Part shown: positions 1 to 10,100 of the stretch, piece after piece
How positions within the stretch are numbered: the stretch's first letter is position 1
Layout of the letters: every line of letters starts with the position of its first letter
Assembly (NCBI GenBank): GCA_013286045.1
Contig: JABDGM010000032.1
Span: 1-43,437, forward strand
Direction: 5' to 3'
DNA: 43,437 nt
Source: Planctomycetota bacterium
GTDB taxonomy: Bacteria; Planctomycetota; Planctomycetia; Pirellulales; Lacipirellulaceae
Program-made: the position numbers and the translations under genes
The notes under the pieces: model-generated
Databases searched by the model: none
The model's input: only the letters and a program-made list of their open reading frames with translations
Told to the model about the DNA's origin: nothing

Positions 1-111
1 CCAGCAAGTTGACGCGTGACACTATCCAACAAACGACCGTGCTGACACAGATCTTTGGCTGCAGTGCCGGCTGTTCGAGCGCACTTCGGTAAAGCGCGCT
101 GATTTGCGCAC

Positions 112-168
112 CAAACTCAACGAGCCGCTGATTTCTGATACATATATAGTGTCGGAAACTCATCAGTT
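112..168. repeat. Upstream copy of ~57 bp imperfect direct repeat
   Basis: This segment matches 621-679 over nearly its whole length: CAACTCAACGA-like start, a shared TTTCTGATAC core, an AT-rich TATATA block, then GAAACTCATC and GTT. The two copies flank the small gene at 234-491. The TATATA block could be a promoter element, but the direct-repeat arrangement also fits the edges of an inserted segment. I see no further copies in the window. Confidence 0.55.
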
Positions 169-233
169 GGGGAACGTAGCACGGAGCCGTCTCGGGCCGG
201 GAAAAATCGCGTCATACGAAGGTAGGCCAAACG

Positions 234-491
234 ATGTCAGAAGGCAAAGACGCCGATCGTTCACGACGTAAAAAGCGCCGCGGGCAACTGGACCGCGAGA
301 AAGAAACGAGACGAGCAGAGCAGTCGCGAACAGCCCGTCTAGAAAGCAACACGAAGGATGAGAAGGCAAAAGTTGACCTGCGGATTGGTAAGTTGATTGA
401 TCAAGGATATTCGCCAGAGTCTGTTGCCAAGCGATTAGGTGTGTCAGTGCGGCGGATAAACTCGGCACTCGATTCAAATAATCGGCGATAA
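234..491 (+). CDS. Small basic protein with C-terminal helix-turn-helix-like segment
   Basis: An 85-residue protein, strongly charged (Arg/Lys/Glu) over residues 1-45 and probably helical there. Residues 50-82 (ending SVAKRLGVSVRRINSAL) look like a helix-turn-helix of the kind found in Hin-type resolvases and small regulators, where a sequence like 'GYSPESVAKRLGVS' forms the first helix and the turn. DNA binding is therefore inferred. No catalytic domain is present, so it is not a recombinase by itself. The ATG has only a weak upstream purine stretch (AAGG about 12 bases away). It sits between two imperfect direct repeats, which may mark it as a small inserted unit. The specific family is not recognised. 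Confidence 0.55.
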   Translation: MSEGKDADRSRRKKRRGQLDREKETRRAEQSRTARLESNTKDEKAKVDLRIGKLIDQGYSPESVAKRLGVSVRRINSALDSNNRR

Positions 492-620
492 ACCATAGGC
501 CCAAACCCGGTGAGCTCATTCACGCATGACAAGAGCCGGAAATCGACCGTTAAGACTCGGCCCCACAATTGGCAAGCGAGCCGGCTCGGAGTCGAGACTA
601 ACCTCGGAGCTCGCCTGTTC

Positions 621-679
621 CAAAACTCAACGATCGTCGATTTCTGATACTTATATATACTGCCGAAAACTCATCCGTT
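621..679. repeat. Downstream copy of ~57 bp imperfect direct repeat
   Basis: Second copy of the element at 112-168, in the same orientation, about 450 bases further on. The most conserved parts are AACTCAACGA, TTTCTGATAC and GAAAACTCATCCGTT. The following bases up to about 757 show no gene that I trust. Confidence 0.55.
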
Positions 680-757
680 TTCTCGGATTGAGATCGGGCG
701 CCGTTTTGGCCCCGGCGGGCACCTCATCAACCGAACGTTTTTGGGATTCTGCTATCG

Positions 758-1753
<996 letters not shown>

Positions 1754-1829
1754 CTAGGTATTAAACGTCCCGCATGGTTGCGTGAAGTAAGCGCAACCAT
1801 TTGAACGGGACTACTGAAAACTCACATCG

Positions 1830-2768
1830 CTAAGTCGTTACCACTGCTTCAGTCACCTCACGTAGTCGCTCTAAATCTCTCATGGGCGGCTCGCCAAAGT
1901 GCCGCTTGTAGTCACGATTGAAATGCGAGGCATCCTCGTAGCCGACGCGATAACCAGCTTGTGCAGCGTCGAGGGACTCGTTGAGCATCAGCCGCCGAGC
2001 TTCTTGAAGCCGCAGTTGTTTCTGAAACTGCAAAGGGCTCATCGCTGTTACAGCTTTGAAGTGGGCATGGAATCCTGACGCACTCATGGCGAGGTTCTTG
2101 GCGATGTCTTCGATCTTAAGCGGCTTATCAAAATTCTGGCGAATCACGTCGACCGCTCGTACCATGCGATGCGAATGGCCACCGAACGTAGCAAGATGCC
2201 GCATGCGTTCGCCTTGAGCACCGGTCAGCAGACGGTAAACAATTTCGCGTATCACGAGGGGACCCAGCACCCGGTACTCGTTCGGTTTGTCAGTGAGTCG
2301 CACGAGCCGCAAGATTGCGTCGAGAAGTTCCGCATCAAGTGTGCTGACGTCGAGCGCCTTTTCGCTACCGTCGCCGCGTGGGTTTACGAAGCCGGATTCA
2401 ACCATCACTGACGTGACAATCGAGGGATCGAGCGTCATGCGAAAGCCCAGGTACGGGCGCTCACGCGAAGCATCCACGATTTCGCCGATCAGGGGCAACT
2501 CGATTGTGCTGATCAGGTAACGGGCCGGATCATATCGAAAGCTCTCTTCGCCGAGCATGATAACTTTACTTCCCTGAGCCATCACGCAGAAAGCCGGTTC
2601 ACACACAGCGTGAACACGCTGGCCTGGGACTGAATTTCGATAGAAATGGACGCCGGGCTGCGGCTCAAGCGCACCGTCTTGCGGCAAGGCGAGTGCAATC
2701 CGCTCGGCGAGCTCCGCTTGGCCAGCACGGGGGCGTTCGTTCTGTTCGGTAATCGTTTCGTTTGTCAT
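1830..2768 (-). CDS. AraC-family transcriptional regulator (YqhC-like)
   Basis: A 312-residue regulator. Residues ~30-185 form the AraC N-terminal cupin-like domain (VHAVCEPAFCVMAQGSK, then RYLISTIELPLIGEI), and residues ~215-305 carry the double helix-turn-helix, with LKIEDIAKNLAMSASGFHAHF as first and the AQAGYRVGYEDASHFNRDY region as second recognition unit. I chose the ATG at 2768; a further in-frame extension begins with TTG at 2834 and looks non-coding. The family includes E. coli YqhC, which activates the aldehyde reductases YqhD and DkgA. Here the gene stands between an aldo/keto reductase and a divergent alcohol dehydrogenase, which fits control of aldehyde-reducing enzymes. The inducing ligand is unknown. 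Confidence 0.92.
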   Translation of the reverse strand: MTNETITEQNERPRAGQAELAERIALALPQDGALEPQPGVHFYRNSVPGQRVHAVCEPAFCVMAQGSKVIMLGEESFRYDPARYLISTIELPLIGEIVDASRERPYLGFRMTLDPSIVTSVMVESGFVNPRGDGSEKALDVSTLDAELLDAILRLVRLTDKPNEYRVLGPLVIREIVYRLLTGAQGERMRHLATFGGHSHRMVRAVDVIRQNFDKPLKIEDIAKNLAMSASGFHAHFKAVTAMSPLQFQKQLRLQEARRLMLNESLDAAQAGYRVGYEDASHFNRDYKRHFGEPPMRDLERLREVTEAVVTT

Positions 2769-3017
2769 ATCCCAATCATACAGGTTTCCCGACTTGATTG
2801 GCTGCCAACATAGACCACTTAGAGAATTAGGCAAGCATCTGCGAGGATCGTCATACCACCATACGCGAAAGCATGCGTAATATTACTTCACTGAACAACA
2901 GCGATTTCGGCTGTCTGAAAAGCTTGGACTTTTGCAACCATTAACCAGACCGCTGTAAATGACGGAATGAAGTGCGGCGAAATGCCCGAACCACTCCAAT
3001 TATTAAAAGGGCAGTTT
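2769..3017. promoter_or_regulatory. Divergent control region between AraC regulator and alcohol dehydrogenase
   Basis: About 250 bases separate the two divergent start codons. The stretch holds a perfect 10-base palindrome GTAATATTAC at 2877-2886 and no credible gene. It is the natural place for regulator binding and for two back-to-back promoters; no -35/-10 pair is clear enough to assign. The regulatory role is inferred from gene order. Confidence 0.4.
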
Positions 3018-4079
3018 ATGTATCAAACGAAAGCCTTCTCTGCCGCAACGGCAACATCTCCCCTGACGTCGGTCGCGATTCCACGACGCGATCCGAAGGA
3101 CCGCGACGTCCAGATTGAAATCCTCTTTTGCGGCATTTGCAATTCCGATCTTCACGCGGCCCGCAACGAGTGGAAGGACATTATGCCGACGACCTATCCC
3201 ATCGTTCCGGGACATGAAATCGTTGGCCGCGTCACTGAAGTTGGCTCAGCGGTGACCAAGTTCAAGCCCGGCGATCTAGCCGCCGTTGGCTGTATGGTGG
3301 ACTCGGACCAGAGTTGCCCGAACTGCAAAGCGGGTCTTGAGAATTTCTGCCCGAACGCGACATTCACTTTCAATTCGCCGGATAAGCACGGCACCGCTCC
3401 CATGACGTACGGCGGTTATTCGGACAGCATCGTCGTGGACGAGCATTTTGTTCTGAGCGTTCCGGACAATCTCGATCTTGCAGGCACCGCGCCGCTTCTC
3501 TGTGCCGGCATTACAACTTACTCCCCGATGCGACACCACGGAGTGACCAAAGGCAACAAGGTTGGCGTCATTGGACTTGGTGGATTAGGCCACATGGGCG
3601 TGAAGTTCGCTCACGCTTTCGGCGCACACACGGTCGTTTTCACGACTTCGCCAAAGAAAAAAGAGGATGCTCTTCGGCTCGGTGCAGATGAGGTGGTTGT
3701 TTCTACAAACGCCAACGAAATGAAGAGTCATGCGAGCACCTTCGATTTCATTCTGGATACTGTCGCCGTAGATCACGACATCAATCAATACTTAAACCTC
3801 CTCCGCCTCGACGGAAACCTAACCATCGTCGGCGTACCATCTAAACCATTGGCACTCTCTTCCTTCGCCCTCATCATTGGTCGCCGAAGCGTCTCGGGCT
3901 CGAATATCGGTGGCATCGCCGAGACGCAGGAAATGCTCGGCTTCTGCGGTCAGCACAACATTACGTCTGACGTCGAAGTAATTCCCATTCAAAAAGTTAA
4001 CGAAGCGTACGAGCGGCTCGCTAAATCGGATGTGAAGTACCGATTCTCGATCGACATGGCGTCACTCAAATCTGAGTAA
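3018..4079 (+). CDS. Zinc-dependent NAD(P) alcohol dehydrogenase (YahK/CAD-like)
   Basis: A 353-residue medium-chain dehydrogenase/reductase of the cinnamyl alcohol dehydrogenase/YahK group, reducing aldehydes to alcohols with NADPH in the cytoplasm. Catalytic zinc ligands are visible at Cys38 (FCGICNSDLH), His66 (PGHEIVG) and Cys162 (PLLCAG). The structural-zinc lobe has Cys100, Cys103 and Cys111, with Asp97 where many relatives have the first Cys. The nucleotide fold motif is GLGGLG at 186-191. I chose the ATG at 3018 because AAAAGGG precedes it at good spacing; an in-frame upstream start at 2967 would add 17 poor residues. Divergent from the AraC regulator and followed by a second aldo/keto reductase. 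Confidence 0.93.
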   Translation: MYQTKAFSAATATSPLTSVAIPRRDPKDRDVQIEILFCGICNSDLHAARNEWKDIMPTTYPIVPGHEIVGRVTEVGSAVTKFKPGDLAAVGCMVDSDQSCPNCKAGLENFCPNATFTFNSPDKHGTAPMTYGGYSDSIVVDEHFVLSVPDNLDLAGTAPLLCAGITTYSPMRHHGVTKGNKVGVIGLGGLGHMGVKFAHAFGAHTVVFTTSPKKKEDALRLGADEVVVSTNANEMKSHASTFDFILDTVAVDHDINQYLNLLRLDGNLTIVGVPSKPLALSSFALIIGRRSVSGSNIGGIAETQEMLGFCGQHNITSDVEVIPIQKVNEAYERLAKSDVKYRFSIDMASLKSE

Positions 4080-4311
4080 CAGTCTCACCGGTACAAATTG
4101 TTCAACCGACACAGCAGGAAATGGATGAAATTAAAGTTGCTCGCTCCAACATCACAATTCATGGCAAGATTACGCCTGCAAGGCATATGGCTCGATACGA
4201 TCACTCAGTTTGAAGTTCTTGATTTGAGATTCTTTGATAACACTTTATCGACCCAGTGACTTCTCCAGTCTTGAAGATCATTGAGGCATAACTAAATGGA
4301 GAACCAACGCT

Positions 4312-5367
4312 ATGAAATACCGAAAGCTCGCTAATACTGGCACAAGTGTGTCCAACCTCGCGCTTGGTGCCATGGACTTCGGGCCGAAAACTGATGACAC
4401 CGAAGCCTTTGCAATCCTCGACAGATTTATCGAAGCCGGTGGCAACTTAGTCGACACCGCCAACGTCTATGGAGGAGGCGAGTCAGAAAGACTTCTCGGC
4501 CGATGGTTTGCCGACCGTCCCGTCGATGTCACGAGCCGCGTCGTCCTAGCGACGAAAGCCCGATTCGGCACCGGACCTGACGTCAACGAAAACGGGTCGT
4601 CTCGTCGCAACTTGGACCGTGCCCTGACAGCGTCACTTCTGCGCCTAGGCCTGGAAAAAATTGATCTCTATCAGTTGCACGGGTGGGACTCATTGACCCC
4701 GATCGAAGAGACGCTTCGCTTTCTCGATGACGCCGTTCACGCGGGGAAGATCAACTACATCGGTTTATCAAACTTCACAGGCTGGCAGATGCAGCTCACC
4801 CTCTCGACGGCTGCGGCATTAGGCATGCAAGCACCCGTAACACTGCAACCACAGTACAGCCTCGTCTGTCGCGAGATTGAGTACGAGATTGTTCCCGCCG
4901 CTCTCCACAATCAGATTGGCTTGCTGCCCTGGTCGCCACTAGCGAGTGGTTTTCTCACCGGCAAATACAAGCAAGGCGAAAAGGCTCCGAGCGACAGCCG
5001 TGCCGCCGCCGGTGGCCCAATGTACGACCGAATAATGGGCAAATTCACGTCCAAAGCGCAGAACTGGTCGACGCTTAACTTAGTGCGTGAGATTGCGGAA
5101 TCATTGGGCGTCACTCCTAGTCAGGTGGCTCTGAGCTGGGTGACAAACCGACCCGGTGTCACCGCACCGATCATTGGAGCAAGGACGCTCAAATACTTAG
5201 AGGACAACCTAGTTGGAGCTGATCTCGACTTGGGGGAGAGCTTCACAGCTCGCCTCAATGAAGTCAGTGCACCGACTCCCGACGAATATCCATACGGTCC
5301 TTTTGGTGAGAAGCAACGTGGCAGGTACGTCGACTCAAGCAAGCAAGTGATCAGCGAGCTCTTCTGA
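4312..5367 (+). CDS. Aldo/keto reductase
   Basis: A 351-residue aldo/keto reductase of the longer YajO/Gfo-like 'AKR' subgroup. Catalytic tetrad: Asp48, Tyr53 (NLVDTANVYG), Lys82 (LATKARFG) and His123 (YQLHGWD). The LPWSPLASGFLTGKY segment and the PIIGARTLKYLEDNL cofactor segment are typical. A GGAG sequence lies just upstream of the ATG. It is only distantly similar to the aldo/keto reductase at 758-1744, so the two are not a recent duplication. Same strand as the zinc alcohol dehydrogenase 232 bases upstream; that gap has no convincing gene. Confidence 0.93.
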   Translation: MKYRKLANTGTSVSNLALGAMDFGPKTDDTEAFAILDRFIEAGGNLVDTANVYGGGESERLLGRWFADRPVDVTSRVVLATKARFGTGPDVNENGSSRRNLDRALTASLLRLGLEKIDLYQLHGWDSLTPIEETLRFLDDAVHAGKINYIGLSNFTGWQMQLTLSTAAALGMQAPVTLQPQYSLVCREIEYEIVPAALHNQIGLLPWSPLASGFLTGKYKQGEKAPSDSRAAAGGPMYDRIMGKFTSKAQNWSTLNLVREIAESLGVTPSQVALSWVTNRPGVTAPIIGARTLKYLEDNLVGADLDLGESFTARLNEVSAPTPDEYPYGPFGEKQRGRYVDSSKQVISELF

Positions 5368-5541
5368 TATCAAGTGAAATGAAAACGCTACTTATAAACC
5401 CTTGCTGAAGCGGTCCTCAGAGGCGGTATAGTTCGCTTTGTGCCACATCATCAATCCAACGCTTTTAGTGGGGCAATTAAGGTGCCTGCGACGGTACAAT
5501 TCGAGTGTTATCTCCAAACAAGGTTCGCCTGGGATGGGTAA

Positions 5542-6039
5542 ATGGTCGACGAGGTTCTGAACAGTTACCGATTGACGCTTGGCTACTTAAAGCGGCTGAT
5601 TGCGGACGTGCCCGACCCCGATCTCACGCGCCAACCGATCGGCGTTGTTAATCACCCCGCGTGGGTCATAGGGCACCTGACGTACAGTTGCCAAGCGCTC
5701 GGCGGCGAGTTGGAGCTTCCGACTTGGCTGCCCGCAGAATGGGAACCGCGGTTTGGAACTGGCAGCATTCCGATCTCAGATCGATCGGCATATCCTTCGA
5801 AGGCAGACCTGCTCACTGCCTTGGCCGACGGGGAGGCACGCGTATCCAATCGGCTCGCGAATCTCGGCGATGCCGGAATGTCGACAGCGCTGCCCGACGA
5901 GCGGCACAGGTCCACCTTCCCGACGGTGGGCCATGCGGTCGTTCATATCCTAGCTGGACATGCGGCCGTGCATGTAGGGCAGGTCAGCGTTTGGCGGCGT
6001 GCGGCCGGTTATAAGACGCAGTCCGCCATATTCATCTAG
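5542..6039 (+). CDS. DinB/YfiT-fold four-helix metal-binding protein
   Basis: A 165-residue protein of the DinB superfamily, usually a four-helix bundle binding a divalent metal through three His. The expected ligands are visible: His45 (AWVIGHLTY) and the pair His140/His144 (LAGHAAVHVGQ). The ending GHAAVHVGQVSVWRRAAG is characteristic. Members include thiol-dependent transferases and many of unknown function; the substrate cannot be inferred. It follows the aldo/keto reductase by about 175 bases on the same strand. Confidence 0.85.
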   Translation: MVDEVLNSYRLTLGYLKRLIADVPDPDLTRQPIGVVNHPAWVIGHLTYSCQALGGELELPTWLPAEWEPRFGTGSIPISDRSAYPSKADLLTALADGEARVSNRLANLGDAGMSTALPDERHRSTFPTVGHAVVHILAGHAAVHVGQVSVWRRAAGYKTQSAIFI

Positions 6040-6463
6040 TGCTCAAACGTGGCGGCTTTCACATTCTGGTCGGATGAATCATAAAACGACCGGTTTAGGC
6101 ACACTTTTTCTGGAGCACGAAATGTGTGCCGAGAAACGGCAAATCGCAGTTTTTTGAGATAGTTCCGTCGTCGAACCGTCCTGGCTGCGTCATCTAATCA
6201 ACGATTTCTCGGATTCCCGCACTGGAGTTTTTGATCGTCGGCTATTGATTATCGACCGATGGCTTGCTCGACCCGATCGATTTGTTCAGCAGCCCGGCGC
6301 GAATGTGAATCCGGCGCAATTCACGCGGCCGAAAGTGGCCCAGCGACGCGAAAAATGACCGCGGTTACGATAAAAAGGTACAACTTACTCTTGAGTCGTG
6401 TCAGAAACCTTGGCGGCGCCGCTAATTGATTAAGGTGGGTGCTTAGCTCTCGAGGGTTTAAAG
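6040..6463. other. Intergenic region with inverted repeat
   Basis: No credible gene in 424 bases. A perfect 7-base inverted repeat, GGCACAC at 6098-6104 and GTGTGCC at 6124-6130, with a 19-base loop, lies 59 bases after the DinB-type gene. No T-run follows it, so it is not a clear terminator. The remainder must contain the promoter of the sigma-factor gene, but I cannot assign it. Confidence 0.4.
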
Positions 6464-7069
6464 ATGAATAACGGCGCAGGAGAAACGTCGTTTGTGACTC
6501 ACGCTTCAATCTTCGAGCGGATTCGAGTGAAAGAGGCAGGCCAACGCGAGGTCGCTTGGTGCGATTTTCGAGCTAAGTATGCGCCGATTGTTGGTGGCTT
6601 TTGCAAAGCCATGGGCGCAAGTGCACAAGATATCGATGACATCATTCAAGACGTGATGCTTGGTTTCTTCGGCGTAAGCGACGAATTTCGCTATTCCCCG
6701 GAGCGTGGCCGTTTTCGCGGCTTTCTCAAAGTTTGTACGGTCCGAGCAGCCCAGCGGCGGGCGGGAAAGAACCTTCGGCATCGGGGCAAACCGTTGGAGG
6801 AAATAGGGGCCGATGACCTGGCGATCGATCACGTTTGGAATGACGTTTGGGAGCAAGAATTGCTAGCCCGCGCACTCGACCAGCTCCGCCGGGAGATCGG
6901 CGGCACGTTGGCGTATCGGGCGTTCGAACAATACGTTTTGCTGGACCGATCGGCCGGTGAGGTCGCTTCCGAATTGGGGACGAATGTAAATAACGTCCAT
7001 CAGGCAAAAACTCGCATTACGAAACAGCTCCGCGAGACCTTGCAAAAATTGCGTGAGATGGAAGACTAG
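6464..7069 (+). CDS. ECF-type RNA polymerase sigma factor (planctomycete kinase-associated group)
   Basis: A 201-residue extracytoplasmic-function sigma factor. Region 2 spans ~55-105 (DIDDIIQDVMLGFFG, then RFRGFLKVCTVRAAQRR); region 4 spans ~140-195 (AGEVASELGTNVNNVHQAK is the helix-turn-helix). No anti-sigma factor is adjacent. Instead the next gene is a Ser/Thr kinase with a membrane segment and WD40 repeats, an arrangement described for planctomycete ECF groups in which kinase signalling is thought to control the sigma factor. Target promoters are unknown. The ATG at 6464 has no strong Shine-Dalgarno sequence. Confidence 0.9.
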   Translation: MNNGAGETSFVTHASIFERIRVKEAGQREVAWCDFRAKYAPIVGGFCKAMGASAQDIDDIIQDVMLGFFGVSDEFRYSPERGRFRGFLKVCTVRAAQRRAGKNLRHRGKPLEEIGADDLAIDHVWNDVWEQELLARALDQLRREIGGTLAYRAFEQYVLLDRSAGEVASELGTNVNNVHQAKTRITKQLRETLQKLREMED

Positions 7070-7181
7070 AGCTGTTTCTATACTGAGGTGGCATCTTAAC
7101 TCGCATAGAAACAATTCGATTTTAGACGGTCCAAATCGGGTCAGTTCAGTCTCTCTTCCAACTTTCGAAGATACGCCGCGT

Positions 7182-10100
7182 ATGTCTTCCGAGCCAACAG
7201 AACCATCCGAACCATCGACCGGCGCAACGGATGCGGCGACAAAACATTACGAAGCGGAGATTGTCGCTCGCGCTCGCGCGGTGCTTTACGAGCCGCCGGA
7301 AGCAATCGGTCCCTACCGGATCTTTGAGCGGATCGGCGGCGGCGGGATGGGGGACGTGTATCGCGCAGAACAGCGTGAAGGCGTTCGCCGTCCCGTAGCG
7401 ATCAAGCTCATTCGGCCGGGCTTCGATACGCGGCAGGTGGTAACCCGATTCGAAGCCGAGCGGCAAGCACTGGCGATGATGCACCACCCGCACATCGCGC
7501 AAGTGTACGCGGCCGGCAACGACGAAACGGGCCGACCGTACTTCGTGATGGAGTACGTGCCGGGGAAACCGGTCACGCATTTTGCCGATGAGAACAAGCT
7601 GACAGTGCGGCAACGACTAGAGCTCTTCCTGCAAATCTGCAGTGCAATCACACACGCCCATACGAAGCTGATCATTCATCGCGATATCAAATCGAGTAAC
7701 GTACTCGCGTATTTTGATGATGAGAAGCAACCCGTGGTAAAAGTGATCGACTTCGGAGTTGCGAAGGCACTATCCGGCAAGTCGCTCAGCGATGCGACAC
7801 TATACACCGCCCACGGTGAAGTCCTCGGGACCTATGACTCGATGAGTCCCGAACAGGCGGCGGGTTCGAGCGATATCGATACGCGAACCGACGTGTATTC
7901 GCTCGGCGTGTTGTTGTACGAATTGCTCGCCGGCGCGAAACCCTTCGACTATGCGCGCGTTGCAGAGCATGAAATTCGGCGGATTATCCGCGAAGTGGAG
8001 CCACCGCCGCCGAGCACGCGGCTGTCGTCCTTAGGCGAAGCGGGCTCGCAAATCGCCGCGGCGCGGCGGTCGCAGCTCGACACGCTCACGAAGGAGCTCG
8101 GCGGGGAATTGGAATGGATTCCGCTGATGGCGATGCGGAAGGAACGAGATCGGCGGTACGAAAGCCCGGCGGCACTCGCGGCGGACGTGGAACGATATAT
8201 CGCTGAAGAACCGCTGGAGGCGGGGCCGGAGTCGCTCGGCTATCGAATAAGAAAATTCACCGCCAAGCATAGGTTGCCAATTGCTGTGGCTATGGTGTTA
8301 GCCACAGCCCTGGGACTAGGGTTTCTTGGCACGACGACACAAATGGTGCGGGCGAAGCATGCCGAAAGTGAAGCGAGTGAACAGCGAGATCAACTCAAAG
8401 CTCAAACCGAGAAGTCAATAGATATCCTGAAAGGCGTTGTGTTTCCTGAAGATCCGAAAAAAAAAGGAGAGACACTGACAAAATCGTTTTTCGGACCAGA
8501 TGACAGTGACGAAGCGTGGACGTTCATTCTCAAGCGGGAACATGACGGAAGGGACGATTTTAGAGTTTATCGAGGCTCGGCCGAGACCGAAGAGTTCGAC
8601 TTTGATAAGGCAGACTATAAATCGCCCAAAGCGCCAGTGAATCCATCTGTAGCTTTAGGTGCACTCGCATACTCCGTTGATCGCATGATGCGTGATATTG
8701 CGACGGAAAAGGAAAAAGCCCAGATGGAAGCGTACGTCGCGGATCTAAGCGCAGCTCAGTCCGCGCTGGCCAGTAATAACCTCGCAGAAGCACGAGAACG
8801 GCTCGAAGCGTGTCCACAATCGCGGCGAGGTTGGGAGTGGGGGTTTCTCGGCCGCCGGGCAGAGAATATTGCGGGAACGCTGCCCGTGGGCTATAGCGTC
8901 GAGGAGTTTACGCCTGATGGTAAACAAATGGTGGTCTATGCGCGGGATGGAACCGTGCAATGGCGCGACGCAGTAGGCAACCCCATTGGCGAGGCGCTGG
9001 AGGCTGGGACAGACGTATACGCCAAGTTGATCACAGACGGCCAGCAGCTGGCGACAGCGTCGACCGATGGAATCATCGGACTGTGGGACCGGTCGGGTCG
9101 CGCGGTTCATCCGCCAATCGACACGGGAGAGCGATGGAAGGACATTACTTTCAGTCCAGACGGAACTCTGATATCGACGATTGCCAGTGCCGATAAGGGC
9201 GTGAAGGAAAGTACGCTAAGCCTGTGGAATCTGAAAGGCCAGCGCGTGGCGGGGCCGACCAAGATTCACAGTGAACTTAAGGCGCGGTTTTCAAAAGACG
9301 GAAAGCGATTGATCACGGTTTGGCTTCAGCGACTTGATGTGCAGATCTTTGACTTGGACTTACGACCAATCAGTAAACAAATTGCAAGAGTGTTTGACGC
9401 AGAGAAACAAGCGAGTGCTACTACGTCGTTTGGCCCGGACAACGCGCGATTATTGTCGCTAATAAATCAGGACGCGACTTTAACTGGTGTGGACGGACGC
9501 GCGATTGCGACGCTCGGCGGGAAAGACGAAAAATGGTCGGGCGCCGAGTTTAGTCCGGACGGTAGATTCGTACTGACGTACTCTGATGAAACAAGATCCG
9601 GGACGCTCTGGGACAAAGATGGTAAAAAAATCGGCGATCCGATGCGGTGGGGCGACAAGGCCGCAAGTTTTGATAGTGCAAACAGCGAGATAAAAACGGG
9701 TTCAGATGCGTTCAAGTTTAGTGGCGATGGCGCAAAGTTGATTTTTCTTAACCGTACGAACGGCAAACTCGCGATTCGTGATTTACGGGCCGGTTCTACG
9801 ACCGAAGTTTCATGCCCAGGCCACAACCGGTTTATTCTCAGTGCCGACAATACGCGAATCCTAACGTGGAGCGCTGAATTCGCGCGAGCGTGGGATATGT
9901 CCGGTCAGCCGACGAGCGATTTAATGCGAGTGGGCGTTGGAGGGTACGCGGATCCACAATTCAGCCCGGACGACTCGTTGATTGTAAATGCTATGGCAGG
10001 TCCGGACGGGGCGACTGAATTCGGGTTGTGGGATGCTTCGGGAAAGCTAATTGGGTGTTTGCGCGAGGCATCCCTCGAGTATACGCCGAAGTTTGCCCCG

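Noticed and set aside
163-519. 118-residue minus-strand frame over the HTH-like gene
   Set aside because: Low-complexity, no recognisable domain, and opposed by a better candidate.
4116-4212. Short plus-strand peptide (MDEIKVARSN start) between dehydrogenase and aldo/keto reductase
   Set aside because: Only ~26 codons and no similarity; not enough to call a gene.
7146-7613. Open frame antisense to the kinase N-terminus
   Set aside because: The kinase motifs on the other strand are decisive; the antisense product looks random.
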